DNA of 64,000 nt from Patiria pectinifera (GCA_029964075.1 CM057147.1:13351513-13415512), one strand, 5' to 3'. Shown: positions 22,181 to 35,104, counted from the stretch's first letter. Numbers and translations are program-made. Notes: generated from the letters alone by a model not told the origin.

Positions 22181-22637
22181 CTCAAATTGCGAAGGTACTT
22201 TGGAGACGACAGTTGAGGAGAAGACACCAGAACAATCTCTCTTCACGCTCAGGAGCCATGACGCGTCCAGAGGAACGTGAACCCAGCATTGTCACCTTAA
22301 CATCATCCATCCATCTGTAGCCAATCTTAGTGAGTTGAAGACAGCTACAATTGACGTAGAGAGCATCATTTCAAGGTGTGAAGAGATCCTACAACGTGAG
22401 GAAGTTTACACCACAGCAGCAGGTTCTGAGTTCGAGCTGGGTTCGACATTTAGAGGAGTTCAAAAGATGTCAATGTCGAAAGATTTTCGAGAATGTTTAT
22501 TGTATGCTGACGCCCCTCCCAGTGTGCAGGGAGAATTTCATTGTTACGTTTACCATCCAGCTTGTATTGATAGTTTCTTGCAAGCCTTTGCTGTACTTCT
22601 GTTATTAGCGACAGAAGCAGAAATGGAGGCTTCTTGA

Positions 22638-25600
22638 AAAGCACTAAAGCCTGGGTATAGGGTTCCCAGAAGCATCAAGATTGTACCCCCCCCCCAAAAA
22701 AAACACAAAAAAACAACAACAACAACAACAATAGACCGATCCAGTGAGCCCCTCCCACTGCGCACGTGGACAAATTAACACGTGCTCCTCTCCAATGCCA
22801 CACTGCATTTTCCTGCCGCGCGCATCATACGCGCGTGCACGCATGTCGGACTTTTGTGCACGCATGTCGGACATAAATCACGGCTGTGATTGGTCAGAAT
22901 ACCATGGGGCGGTGCTTACTGGATCAGTCCATTCATTGTATGTTTTGACTGTTTGGAACAACTAAGAAAATGACACAGAATTCTTGTTTCAACAACTGCC
23001 ACCAACTGTAATTTACAATATCTTTATTAACAACCCAGGTTAGGCGTACATTATGAGTTATAAAATCTACCTTTTTTAAGGGCGGGCCTTTAAAGGTATA
23101 ATGTTGAATATTTTAACGTTAAAACTGAGATTTTATCGCTCGTGATGTTTGAAGACAATTGCGACGACGATTCTTGAATTCCTTTTTTTTTTTGAACGAG
23201 ACGAGTTTTAGGGTCATTGTGTTTAAATGGTGATATTTTCTGAACGGATTGACCAATTTCAGTAATTTTTGCATCTCAAAGTACCTTATGAAATCGGCTT
23301 TCCAGTCTTTGATTTTTGGGTTTTTTGGTGCTACATATTTTTTTAGATATGAAATATAATTGTTGGGGTTTGGATTCCGCTATTTTGACTCACCCTGTAA
23401 TTACGTTACATAAAGTGATTAATGCAATACTATATGAATAGGATACGCATGAAATATTCCGAAACACATTGTTATGGCTAATTCGACAACTGATGGTCAA
23501 ATCAATGTGTTTTGTCAACAGAATATCTGAGAACATGAAAAGCTAAAGGAAGTACTGGTGTTAAATTGTTAGGGATTATAGTTAAACGATATGATCATGC
23601 TTTAGTCTATCAGTATTTAAATGGTGTTATTTGGAAGATTATTAGAAGATATAATATTTTTGATGTTTCAAATATTCAAATACTCACATACTGCTTATTT
23701 GAACTTTTAACGACATCTTAATGTATCCACTGCAATAGTATGCCTTGGTAAATAACATTGAAAATGGAAATATTAACTCAGACACAATATTTATGTATAA
23801 TGACCAAATTTGTCTTTATACTTATTTGATCTTACATTAACTATGATTTACGTTCTGCCGATGAGACCAACTCATTACCGACGCAAAAACAGTGGTCGGC
23901 ACTTATATCTCCATCCTGAATTAGTGCTCTTGATAGAAATTTTCGTTGTTGTTCCCCTAATAAATTTTCAATTTTAATGTTTCGTTTTATCTCCAAAAAA
24001 ACTAGTTTATTCCGAGATTTGGGCGTCTGCAACCCACTGAAAAGGGGCTTTTATTTTGCGCACCTATGAATTTTTATCCGGCAGTTAATAATTTAAATGT
24101 TGTAAAGAAATAATTCAATAACTGGACGTGGGTAGATTTGTTTCATTCGAGGTATCTTTTAAAATTGAATAACTTTTAAATTGCTAGTGAGAACAAGAGA
24201 AATACAAAAAATATTGTTTTCGAGGAAAACTCGAACAAAATAGCACGGGGAACGCAACTTTTAATACTTTTTAATACCCTCAAAACGGTACTAAATGCCA
24301 TTTTTGAGCAAACTCTGTGTTGCAAACAACTCATGAGAAAAAAAAATTCTGATTGCGTGGTGTATTGTATGGCAATAAAGAGGTTTTTAATATACTTTTG
24401 TTTCTGGCAAAAGTCTGTATTCCTAAAAACACGATTGTTCCTGCAATGTTTATTATTATAGCAGTTCTAAGTACAAACATTGTTTTGCCAAAAACCACTG
24501 AAATATACTCGAAATGATATTCGGAAATGCAATGCAACAAGTCTATGTAAATAAAATATAATAATGGATTGTCCACTTTTTTTGGAGGGGGGGGGGGCTA
24601 TGGCCGGAAAGGGCATCCTTGCCCCTTCTTCTAACTGTTTATTATCGTTTGTAGTATAATTCCGAACATTATTATAAATGGTTCCTATAATGAGTGATTA
24701 TTTGGATGTTAATTCTGGTTCCACTTCCTCAATCACAAAGTGTCGAAAAAAACACGAATCACATGGAAAATGCACATGTGCCTGCATGTAGGTTTAAAAT
24801 CGACATCCGGTTAATCGCACTTGGGGTTTAAAGCAGTAGGATGGGACTCCGTATTATCCCGGTACTAATGATCTTTTTTTTTTCGGAATAGAGATTACCC
24901 ACTAACCTTCCCGAATTGTCCTGTCTTTTGTGTTGTATAACTCTTCCTTTTCAAATTGATATAAACATATCCGACGGTGGTGTGGTTTATTCCGTGTACG
25001 ATGCCTTTGAAAATAGACATGCTCGGAGTGTGCGAACGGAGGTGGACTCCCTATTATCGCGGTATGCGGGAAGTGGTTTTTATAATGATCTCAACTTTTT
25101 AATAGTTAATGTTTGACCAAAACATCCCCTGAATAAAGTCTAAAATTTTACCTGTAACGTTCAAATTGATTAAAGATTTTATGCCTGCAGGAAGATTTCT
25201 TAAGACCCTGCCCCTCCCCCGAAAGGAGAACAAAAATCACTGAGACAAGTCTACTGATTGGCGAATGGGGGCGCCATTCACACGGTGTGCCGTTTTTTTT
25301 TTGTTTTGTTTTTTACGCTCTGTCCTTGTTTTGATCCCGTAAAAGTGTTTACGATTTCGCGGTGGAAATATCGTCCTTCGACTCCATTTTGTTTTTGCAG
25401 CTGTAAAATGGGAACAATGGAACTTTCATGGACAGAGCACCATTACAGATTTAGGTTAAAATATAGACGGTACCTTTTAGCAGACACGGTGAGGGACAAT
25501 TTGCAAGTTTTCGAAAACGTTGATATTCATCAAAAATCGTTAAAAGTCCCGAAAGACAAAAAAAATATTAATCATCTTTTTCATACAACTCGGCAGAAAA

Positions 25601-26639
25601 TCCAATAGTGCCTGGTGAGCTGGATAAAAATCACCGCTTGAAAGGAGTTTTGGCAACGCAAAAAGAGAAATTTCATATTCGGCGATAATAGGGATGCTGC
25701 GATAATAATACGGAGTTCGACTACTGTAGCAATGGATATGCTCTAGGAATGCCCTTTTTTGGAGTGCTGTTGCTGTAAACTCTGTTAAGCACTGGTACCC
25801 CAGTGGTAAGCTCGTTCTGAAGTTAAATAAGGATAAGAATGAAGCAATTAAACAAGTGCAGCGAAAAAAATTGCAACCTGACGCCACTTTCGCGATTGTG
25901 TACGAAGTCTATGGAGAGTCTATGGAGAGTCAGGACGAAGTATTCCCTAACAAAATTGCAAATGTTTCGCAGTTCCAGATTCATGTCTTATCATCATTTT
26001 TGCAATGAATGATCTTCATTGATATGCCATATGAAGAAGAAAAGTGGGGTCAGGTTGCAACATTTTTTCCCGTACTTCTTAAGCCACCAAGGGCTTCAAT
26101 ATAGATAATTGACAATAAATACACCCTGCCACGCCCAGTCTCTTCACCGGTCAGTTTCTTACCCTTGCCCCATTTCACAACACTAAGCTTTCAAGTGGCC
26201 TTGAATAAACATCGCATTCAAATGCAAATACTGATTCGGGATTATAGGGGAACTTCCAGTATTATTCCGCTTCCAGCAGGCCTAATGTTATCAATAGTCC
26301 TTGAGTAAACTTATGTACACTCAGAAAGAATGTCCTCACAAACGACCCGGATTTCAGGGGAATTGTAATTGAACTCTGTCCTCATACTGTAGTTTCTGTG
26401 AACTGTCTTTTGTCAATCTACTTAAATCGTCCGATGTGTGAAGAGCAAACAACGTAAATTTAGATTAAGAACACTGGCAGTGATTATGGGAGGGGGTCCC
26501 AAATATTTCGTCGAAAAACTGATGCTCAGACGGCCCTTGTTTGCATGACAAAACAAAACAGCCGAACTTCGAAAAATAGGATTTTGAGAAAACTGAGTCT
26601 AAAGTTTGAACGATACCTTAATAATCATTTTTTTTTCAT
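22638..26639. other. Non-coding stretch after the PKS
   Basis: No gene is recognised. Short features: a CA/AAC-rich run at 22683-22732; two copies of GTGCACGCATGTCGGAC at about 22834 and 22857. A block at 24160-24320 is related to 47160-47290 (AATAGCACGRGGAAYGCAAC). Another at about 25070-25170 is the reverse of 45675-45808 (CCAAAACATCCC). The 25258-25608 open frame matches nothing I know. Long G run at 24587-24597. Confidence 0.5.
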
Positions 26640-27870
26640 GTATATTAACACAGTTATTTTGAAATTGGGAACTCAAGATAAACACATTGTATTGCAATGA
26701 AATTTCCTGTAATATTTTGTCATGGTATTTGACACGAAAATCTAGAAACCTGACAGGAACCGCCGACGAATGAATGTAATATAATTTAAGGAATTTGCAG
26801 TAAGAAGGACACTCCCCATTTTCTCTTCATGTCAACACAGTTTTTGTGAAATTGGGAACTCAAATAAACACATAGTATTGCAATGAAACTTCCTGTAATA
26901 TTTTGTCATGGTATTTGATACGACACTCTAGTAACTTGACAGGAACCGCCGACGAATGAATGTAATATAATTTAAAGAAATTGCAGTATGAAGGACACTC
27001 CGTATTTTATCGTCATGCAACAATTTCTTACAAAGAGGGCGCGCTACACAAACACTGCTCACCACGCTGATCCGACATACGTCTGGCCGTTCGTCATGTT
27101 AACACAGTTATTCTGAAATTTGGAACTCAAGATAAACACATTGTATTGCAATGAAATTTACTGTAATATTTTGTTATGGTATTTGACACGAAAATCTAGA
27201 AACTTGACAGGAACCGCCAAAGAATGAATGTAATATAATTTAAGGATATTGCCGTAAGAAGGACAATCCCCATTTTCTCGTCATGTCAACACAGTTATCG
27301 CAAAATTGGGAACTCAAGATAAACACATTGCATTGCAATGAAATTTCCTGTAATATTTTGTCATGGTATTTGACACGAAAATCTAGAAACTTGACAGGAA
27401 CCGCCAAAGTATGAATGTAATATAATTTAAGGATATTGCCGTAAGAAGGACAATCCCCATTTTCTCGTCGTGTCAACACAGTTATCGCAAAATTGGGAAC
27501 TCAAGATAAACACATTGTATTGCAATGAAATTTCCTGTAGTATTTTGTCATGGTATTTGACACGAAAATCTAGATACTTGACAGGAACCGCCGAACAATG
27601 AATGTAATATAATTGAAGGAAATTAAGTACGAACTCCGCATTTTCTCCTCATGACAACACAGTAATTGCGAAATTGGGAACTCAAGATAAACACGAAAAT
27701 CTAGAAACTTGACAGGAACCGCCGAAGAATGAATGTAATACAATTTAAGGAAATTACAGTATGAAGGACACTCCGTATTTTATCGTCATGCAACAATTTC
27801 TTGGAAAGAGAGCGCGCTACACAAACACTGCTCACCGCGCTGATCCGACGTACGTCTGGCCGTTCGTCAT
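26640..27870 (+). repeat. Satellite-like tandem array, ~185-bp unit, copy A
   Basis: Units are marked by GGGAACTCAAGATAAACACA near 26668, 26857, 27124, 27308, 27493 and 27677. Each continues with TTTCCTGTAATATTTTGTCA, GAAACTTGACAGGAACCGCC and GAATGTAATATAATTTAAGG. Usual spacing is 184-190, with one longer unit that includes GAGGGCGCGCTACACAAAC text. The array ends with that same longer text at about 27800-27870. It is non-coding. Confidence 0.85.
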
Positions 27871-28688
27871 GTTAATATGCAAAATTATATCTTTGTCAAT
27901 TCTTGTTTGTGTATTCATTTAGTTCTGAGACAGTTTTATGCGTCAACAACTGGAATATTTAAGATCTACACACAGGCAAATGCAATGTCCTGATTTGTCA
28001 CTCTGTTGTTTGGCCCTCAGCCAGAGTATCCGATGAATTTGATCGAATATTCTTGAAATCGATTGAACAAAGACGAATTCAATCCTTACATTATTTAAAT
28101 GATCATCAGCAGAGACGAATTCCATTGAAATCAGACGGCATAGAATGGACAAATGTTGACACTGATTGACCATTGATGACTTGAAGTTATTAACCGTTTA
28201 TGAATTTGAATAAAAACAGGTTTTAAATGTGCGGGAAAAACTAAACTATTACGAAGCTCCACTCCCTGCAAGGCGAATGTAGGCTCAAATAATTACACCC
28301 ACTTAGTGCGGTGCGTTGATTGACAATTGAACGCACTGCTTAGCTTAGAGTTAACCTATGGGGCGGTTGCCTGGTGGCTAGCCCTGCCCAGAGGCAGTAC
28401 CCACCCGACACCGTGGCGGTCCGTCCGCGCTACGGCCCGACTGGCTCACGAGAGCCAAACCCCCGTATTGGTTCAGCTTACAACCATAGTCCTGTCGTGA
28501 ACATTTTAACCAATGGTGCACAGTGTGCCCCTTCAGTGGGGTAGCAAGCGTGAGAAGGGGGGGGGGGTAAGTTGGGTATTTACCCACCCCACCCAATATT
28601 TTACCCCCAATGATTTTCAAAAGCCTCCTTTTTGAAGCAAGTGCCTTTTTTTATTTTTTTAAATAAGTGCCCTTTTTTGTTACAAACA
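27871..28688. other. Shared block of the duplication without a known gene
   Basis: This is repeated at about 34280-35100. On the plus strand a short frame near 28030-28170 reads LKSIEQRRIQSLHYLNDHQQ, and the minus strand is open for 76 codons in both copies. Neither is recognised. A GC-rich part at 28355-28510 (CCTGGTGGCTAGCCCTGCCC) precedes a G run at 28557-28567. Confidence 0.45.
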
Positions 28689-29216
28689 ATGAGTGCCTTT
28701 TATTATATTTATGCTACTTATTGGATTCTGGTTATAGATCTTGTTTTTCTGAATTTAGATGTTCATCTCACAAGTTGATGATTGAAGTTGGTAGATACAC
28801 TGGTTTAGCTCTACATGAAAGGTTATGTCGACATTGTCTACTTGATGTTGAAACAGAAATGCATTTTCTTTTAGAATGTCCTTTATATAATGATCTTCGA
28901 ACTAACTTTCTCACTGACATTTGTAAAATGGAGCCTGGCTTTAATGGTTTAACTGGCTTTAATGATAAATTCATTTTTCTCATGTCGTCGGCAGAAAAAC
29001 ACACTATTATATGTGTGGCTAAATTTATTGTCCAATGTACAAATCTTAAAGAGAGGCAAAGCATGACGTAATTTCTAAGCATATTCTTTGTTAACCCACC
29101 TGCCAAATAATTTAATGTTTAATTTCACTGTTGTAACCCTTCCCCAGGGTCATGGGGTTTGTTCCTATTTGTGGATTAAAACATAACTTAACTTAACATT
29201 ATATAGCGGCTGTAAC
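28689..29216 (+). pseudogene. Truncated LINE, pol C-terminus and 3' end (copy A)
   Basis: The plus frame reads RSCFSEFRCSSHKLMIEVGR, then LCRHCLLDVETEMHFLLECP and FNDKFIFLMSS. This is the Cys/His-rich C-terminal tail seen after the RT in many non-LTR retrotransposons. It ends at TGA-CGTAA context near 29070, followed by a short 3' UTR and an AACTTAACTTAAC tail. The words GAGTGCCTT at 28690 and 29218 could be a target duplication. It is 5'-truncated, and the same copy is duplicated at 35105-35630. Confidence 0.75.
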
Positions 29217-29435
29217 GAGTGCCTTATTTTGGAATTTCGCGCGTGTGCCTCCCTGAACTAATCATCATATCGTCACCGTCACCACGATGTGACACTAACA
29301 TAAAAAACACGATATTTTACGATTTCCATATTTTTTTCTGATTTGTAATTATATACACATAATCTATCACCTCAAGAAGTTACTAATAACATAGTTAACT
29401 AGTTTTGTCAAAATATTAATGAACATTAGTGAACG

Positions 29436-29825
29436 TTTGCACCTTAATGGGTCAAAACCGGGAAATGCATTTTCACGAAGTGTACTATACCATTCTTTCG
29501 CGTGTAAACCTCCCCCCCCCCCTCCTCCAATAAAAATGCCCTTGGATGCGCAACATACTCCCACTGGCTCGAACTGTAGTGTGGTTCGGTACACTCCATG
29601 GCCCCCGTCCAACTGTGTTGTCTCACCCATCACCGTATAGCGGGCTGCTCCCGCTTCGGTCCGGCCGTCTGTGCGAAGCGATAACCTGTACCCTGCTCAT
29701 CCTGTTCAGCTAGTACTATTGTTGGTTCAAGCCCGCGGGAACAGGGTTGCTGTGGGTGCTGTGGGTGCACCCCCAACTTTTGGGATAGGGTGCTAAAATA
29801 TATTAAAGCACCACCTACTCCCCGG
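29436..29825 (+). repeat. 380-bp dispersed repeat R2, copy 1
   Basis: It starts near CTTAATGGGTCAAAACCGGG, has a C run (29512-29522), TGTGTTGTCTCACCCATCAC, CTTCGGTCCGGCCGTCTG, GGTTCAAGCCCGCGGG and GGGATAGGGTGCTAAAATAT. Near-identical copies lie at 32905-33282 and 35854-36232, and an inverted partial one at about 40800-40915. GGTTCAAGCCC resembles a tRNA B box, so a SINE origin is possible but not shown. Confidence 0.75.
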
Positions 29826-30280
29826 AAAAAAATGAGTTCAAGCCTCTTAAAAAGTTTTGCTAAAATAAATAACAGGTGAAAGTGGCCAGGAATCGCCTCA
29901 GATTGCACAACAGAGCATCCAGAATCCAAAATTTTCCAGGGCCCTTAAGCCGGCCCCGAAACCCACGTCGCTCCGCGACTCCGCAGTCATTTTGTCCTAC
30001 TTTAGAAATTTCAGCACCCCCAGTAAAAAAATTGTTCCAGCGGTCTTGTGTTGGTTGATTTGGTTCCGCCGGTTAATGTGGTGACGAGAATTAGACATTG
30101 TAAAACAGACCAACCGAACCTGATTATCCTAAGCTCACATGAAAAAAACCCACAAAGTTATCACGAAGTGAAGAGATTGAATTCTAAACCAGTATTGTGA
30201 CTGTCTCACTGTCACCCAGGTCAAGTTTCCCACAAACTTCATAACGATTGTGGACTCCGATATGAAGGTTTAAAGTAAAT

Positions 30281-30722
30281 AGTTTCATATGTGCCAAAGT
30301 TATTGAAGGGTTTTTAATACTATTTTCCCAGTGATCACCTACAGCATGGGTTTTTCAAAGGCCGCTCCGCGGTAAACAACTTTTTTTCTGTCAATCAAAA
30401 AGAAAGTTGCGTTTTGGATAATGCTGGGCAGGTTGATATGATTTGTGTATATTTCTCCAAAACTTTTGATAGCGTTTCTCAGAACGCAAATTGTTATCCA
30501 AACAAGCTTCAGTGTTTTGGGGTTTCATTCCGAGACACTGGCGTATAGTTTAATTCTTATTTGCATAATCGCCAACAAAGGGTGGTTTAATATCAAAGGG
30601 TGGTTTAACATCGAACGGTGTATCTCCGATTGCCTCCCGATTGTTTCAGGTGTACCAAAACATGGTTCGTTTTGGGTCGACTTTTGTTTCTTTTCGTCAA
30701 CGACATACCCAGCCGCTGACTA
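30281..30722 (+). pseudogene. LINE reverse transcriptase fragment (copy A)
   Basis: Broken plus frames read SVLFICAKVIE-like text, a HGF-K-GRS-VNN motif (here damaged), AGQVDMI-like text, and then CISDCLPIVSGVP-K (normally GVPQGS). These are RT motifs of a non-LTR element. Stops and frame changes are frequent. Related fragments are at 38155-38470 and 46890-47110, and the last keeps GFVKGRSAVNNLHRFV. Confidence 0.65.
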
Positions 30723-30985
30723 ATGATATAGTATAATGGAACCGAAAATAATAAATGGAATGCTAAGCTCTAACATTTGATATCAAATTGCCTTAAGAAT
30801 ACAGCAGAAAGCATCGTAGATTTCACAATTTTCCTGGAGGCATGCCTTGGACCCCCCCCCCCCCCGCCAATCTAAAATCACTCAAATTTTAATGTGGAAT
30901 ACCTTGGAGAAGATTCAAACGGTCGAAACTCAGTGAAATCTCGATTTATTCGATTGTCTGGACTGAATTTCACTCCGAATCGTCA

Positions 30986-31861
30986 CACGGGCGTCGCTAG
31001 ACCATTGGGGGTGCCATCATGAAATTTGCCGACGGACCGTCACGCAAAATGCGAGTAATTGATAATTTCCGCCCAAAATGATCCCTTTAACTCCATTTCT
31101 AATTTCCTTCACAAATACATGAATGGTTAATTATTATGTTGATTATTTTGAATGGATTTAATTTTTCAGTGGAATAAGTTCAACTTCAAATGTAAATCGT
31201 CAACATTTGACCCTATCATATTAAACAGTTTTGGACATTTGCTTGTTGCCAAACGTCGTGTACAATCATGCTCAGTACGTTTGCGCATAACTTGTTGCAG
31301 GTCCTTTGCTTGATCCCAGACTGGGGGATGTCTTTAAATTCTTAAGTGGAACTTTTCATATGCGAGCGGGGAGCGAATAGCCCTGAAGGCGAGGGGTCCG
31401 GGGCCCGCTTAAGGGCCCCGGGACATTTTTCGATTCACGATGCTTTGTGGTGCAATCTTGGCCACTTTCTGACTTTTTGAATGAAATATGCTCGTGTTAA
31501 GGGAGATGGGGGTGGGTCATCAAAGGTGATATTATATCACAAACTTCACATCAAAACTGTAGCTTGACTCTTTTTCGAGATTTCCCCTCTTTAGCTTGAT
31601 CCAGGATTTTGAGCTCGTGCCGACATGACAGAATGTACGATCTTTTGCCATGGATCTTGCAGAACCGTATTTTAGCTTCGCGGGGTTTTGAGCAACAGTG
31701 TTTATTTTTTACATTCTACATTCTCTCTTGTTCCCTCTTACTCTCCCCTTTCTTCTCCACTCTACATTTTCCATTTTGCCGACAGCACCATGATTTTGCC
31801 GACCAAACTGACTAATGCCGGGGGTGTGTGACACCCCCCCCCCCCCCCAGCGACGCCCGTG
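30986..31861 (+). mobile_element. hAT-type element, family C (copy A)
   Basis: The left end CACGGGCGTCGCTAG and right end AGCGACGCCCGTG are inverted. The flanks are AATCGTCA (30978-30985) and AATCGTCT (31862-31869), an 8-bp duplication with one change. It is 876 bp and non-coding, and includes one GGGGCCCGCTTAAGGGCCCC unit and a poly-C end. The same insertion is duplicated at 38729-39724. Confidence 0.8.
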
Positions 31862-31869
31862 AATCGTCT

Positions 31870-32823
31870 GGTCCCTAGTTTCAGTCAGACGGAGAGAATA
31901 ATTCACTCGACTTCAAGAGTGAATTTTCACTGTTTTTAAATAGAAGTATACTCTCATTACTCTGCAAATACTAGTTTTCTTAACGGTGCAACTCATAATT
32001 TGTTATCCCCTTCTAAAACATTGATTAAGCACTTCTTTAACAGACTCTTTTAGGGACAGTCGTGTTTTTAAAGATGCAGATTTTTTGTTAAAAACTCTGT
32101 AATTACATTCAAACATACTGCATCGCAACACATAGGCTATATATCCGGCCACTATCACGTGTCCTATTCTTCAAACCATGTTGTGTAGAATAAACCGAAG
32201 TTAAAATATAAAGTCGTTAAACTCGTTTATTTATTTGACTATACGTGTGTATAATGTATTTCGAAAAGTTTTGCGAATGACGGTATTTCTCATCATAGGC
32301 CTTCCCGAGAAAAAAAAATTGATCGGTCTACTGAGTTTTTTATGAGGAAAAACTTGCTGAGGGTAAAATATGAATAGCTTTTTTATTAAAACGAAACTAC
32401 ACTGGAACTGGCGTAAAGCATCACTAGTTTCAATGATAGCGCGTCCCACTCCTATTAGGTTGGGGATCTGTGTGAACCTTGGTATTTGTAAATGTTGAGT
32501 ACAGAATGCTAGCAACGTCAATGAAACTGTTAAATGAAAAGAAAAACCTTCAGGGGAAAGGTTTGAGCATTTGCCCCTATTGAAAGATCGAATGCAAAAA
32601 TCCTGACAAGCATAATCAACTTTGCCCCATTGTCATGGCCGAGGTTATTGCTTTCGGGTCAAAGCTTCCACCATTGCGGAAATATCATAGACATTTCATG
32701 ATTTTAGATAACTTGAGAGAAAAATCGATTCCGCACTGCCTGAAGATTTAGAAAATACCTCCTCTTGATATTTTACAGTGTTTGTGCAAGACATTCAAAG
32801 CGCCGCGCTTAGCCGCGGCAGAA
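31870..32823. other. Shared tail of the duplication, no gene
   Basis: It repeats at 39733-40692. It includes a block at about 32490-32660 (GAATGCTAGCAACGTCAATG, CAGGGGAAAGG, GCCCCTATTGAAAGATCG) that occurs in reverse, twice, at 55440-56045. The 96-codon minus frame is not recognised. Confidence 0.5.
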
Positions 32824-33282
32824 CTCGTTTTTTTTTTTTTTTTTTTTGGGGGTGGGCATGGCCCCCTTTGGCCACCCCCCCCCCCCTGGATCCGCCCTTG
32901 TTGCAACTTAATGGGTCAAAACCGGGAAATGCATTTTCACGAAGTGTACTATACCATTCTTTCGCGTGTAATCCCCCCCCCCCCCAACCCTCCAATAAAA
33001 ATGCCCTTGGATGCGCCACATACTCCCACTGGTTCGAACTGCAGTGTGGTTCGGTACACTCCATGGCCCCCGTCCAACTGTGTTGTCTCACCCATCACCG
33101 TATAGCGGTCCGCTCCCGCTTCGGTCCGGCCGTCTGTGCGAGGCGATAACCTGTACCGTGCTCACCCTGTTCAGCTAGTACTATTGTTGGTTCAAGCCCG
33201 CGGGAACAGGGTTGCTGTGGGTGCTGTGGGTGCACCCCCAACTTTTGGGATAGGGTGCTAGAATATATTAAAGCACCATGAC
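32824..33282. repeat. Spacer between duplication copies with repeat R2, copy 2
   Basis: 32830-32904 has a T run, a GGCC-rich segment and CCTGGATCCGCCCTTG, which looks like one end of a hAT-type element (CAAGGGCGGATCCAGG in reverse). 32905-33282 is repeat R2. The 185-bp array of copy B starts directly after it. Confidence 0.7.
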
Positions 33283-34275
33283 ATTTTCTCGTCATGTCAA
33301 CACAGTTATTGTGAAATTGGAAACTCAAGATAAACACATTGTATTGCATTGAAATTTCCTGTAATATTTTGTCATGGTATTTGACACGAAAATCTAGAAA
33401 CTTGACAGGAACCGCCGAAGAATGAATGTAATATTATTTAAGGAAATTGTAGTATATGAAGGACACTCAGCATTTTCTCGTCATGTCAACACAGTTATTG
33501 TGAAATTGGGAACCCAAGATAAACACATTGTATTGCAAAGAAATTTCCTGTAATATTTTGTAATGGTATCTGACACGAAAATCTAGAAACTTGACAGGAA
33601 CCGCCGAAGAATGAATGTAATATAATTTAAGGAAATTAAGTATGAACTCTGCATTTTCTCCTCATGTCAACACAGTTATTGTGAAATTGTGAACTCAAGA
33701 TGAAATTTCATGTAATATTTTGGCATGGTATTTGACACGAAACTCTAGAAACTTGACAGGAACCGCCGAAGTATGAATATAATATAATTTAAGGAAATTG
33801 CAGTATGTGAAGGACACTCAGCATTTCCTCGTCATGTCAACACAGTTATTGTGAAATTGGGAACCCAAGATAAACACATTGTATTGCAAAGAAATTTCCT
33901 GTAATATTTTGTAATGGTATCTGACACGAAAATCTAGAAACTTGACAGGAACCGCCGAAGTATGAATATAATATAATTTAAGGAAATTGCAGTATATGAA
34001 GGACACTCCGCATTTTCTCGTCATTTCAACACAGTTATTGTGAAATTGGGAACTCAAGATAAACACATTGTATTGCAATGAAATTATCTGTAATATTTTG
34101 TCATGGTATTTGACACGAAAATCTAGAAACTTGACAGGAACCACCGAAGAATGAATGTAATATAATTGAAGGAAATTGCAGTATGAAGGACACCCCGTAT
34201 TTCATCGTCATGCAACAATTTCTTGGAAAGAGGGCGCGTTACACAAACACTGCTCACCGCGCTGATCCGAAGTAC
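33283..34275 (+). repeat. Satellite-like tandem array, ~185-bp unit, copy B
   Basis: The unit is the same as at 26640-27870. Landmarks are AACTCAAGATAAACACA or variants near 33323, 33510, 33690, 33868 and 34048. One unit is shortened by an internal deletion. It ends with the same GAGGGCGCGTTACACAAAC block. Confidence 0.85.
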
Positions 34276-35104
34276 GCCTGGCCGTTCGTCATGTTAATAT
34301 GCAAAATTATATCTTTGTCAATACTTGTTTGTGTATTAATTTAGTTCTTAGACAGTTGTATGCGTCAACAACTGGAATATTTAAGATCTACACACAGGCA
34401 AATGAAATGTCCTGATTTGTCACTTTGTTGTTTGGCCCTCAGCCAGAGTATCCGATGAATTTGATCGAATATTCTTGAAATCGATTGAACAAAGACGAAT
34501 TCAATCCTTACATTATTTAAATGATCATCAGCAGAGACGAATTCCATTGAAATCAGACGGCATAGAATGGACAAATGTTGACACTGATTAACCATTGATG
34601 ACTTGAAGTTAACCGTTTATGAATTTGAATGAAAACAGTTTTAAAATGTGCGGGAAAATCTATACTATTACGAAGCTCCACTCCCTGCAAGGCGATTGTA
34701 GGCTCAAATAATTACACCCACTTAGTGCGGTGCGTTGATTGACAATTGCACGCACTGCTTAGCTTAGAGTTAACCTATGGGGCGGTTGCCTGGTGGCTAG
34801 CCCTGCCCAGAGGCAGTACCCACCCGACACCGTGGCGGTCCGTCCCCGCTACGGCCCGCCCGGCTCACGAGAGCCAAACCCCCGTATTGGTTCAGCTTAC
34901 AACCATAGTCCTGTCGTGAACATTTTAACCAATGGTGCACAGTGTGCCCCTTCAGTGGCGTAGCAAGCGTGAGAAGGGGGGGGGGGGGGGGAAAGTTGGG
35001 TTTTTACCCCCCCCCCCCAATTTTTTACCCCAATTATTTTCAAAACCCTCCTTTTTAAGCAAGTGCCTTTTTTTTAAATAAGTGCCCTTTTTTGTTACAA
35101 ACAA

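Larger units (their letters stand above)
20740..22637 (+). pseudogene. Broken dehydratase (DH) domain of the PKS
   Basis: The exon 4 frame continues past the TAA as LLFPMADGYH to the MITE insertion and resumes as ILLGEPR. The first hot-dog half has its HxxxGxxxxP motif in DHVLQGAVVVPAAA, but with TAG just before and TGA just after it. The second half is readable at 22140-22637: ELTFDRFMF, TLETTVEEKTPEQSLFTLRS, a TGA at 22278-22280 where Trp is expected before TQHC, then SEFELGSTFRGVQKM and YHPACIDSFLQAF with the catalytic-type Asp. At least three stops plus a frame change make it non-functional. Position, order and phase tie it to the KS-AT exons. No KR or ACP was found downstream. Confidence 0.8.
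26640..32823 (+). repeat. Segmental duplication, copy A
   Basis: This interval and 33283-40692 share, in the same order, the 185-bp array, the 28370-28560 block, a truncated LINE 3' end, the 380-bp repeat, a LINE RT fragment, a hAT-type element and the unique tail. Homology stops at GCCGCGGCAGAACT (about 32810-32823 and 40679-40692). Offset grows from about 6420 to 7840 because copy B carries ~1.4 kb of extra sequence at about 36250-38150. Confidence 0.85.

Noticed and set aside
25258-25608. 116-codon plus-strand frame
   Set aside because: There is no recognisable domain, no conserved neighbour and no splice context. It is likely chance.
27943-28173. 76-codon minus frame identical in both duplication copies
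   Set aside because: Identity is explained by the segmental duplication. There is no domain and no independent evidence of coding.
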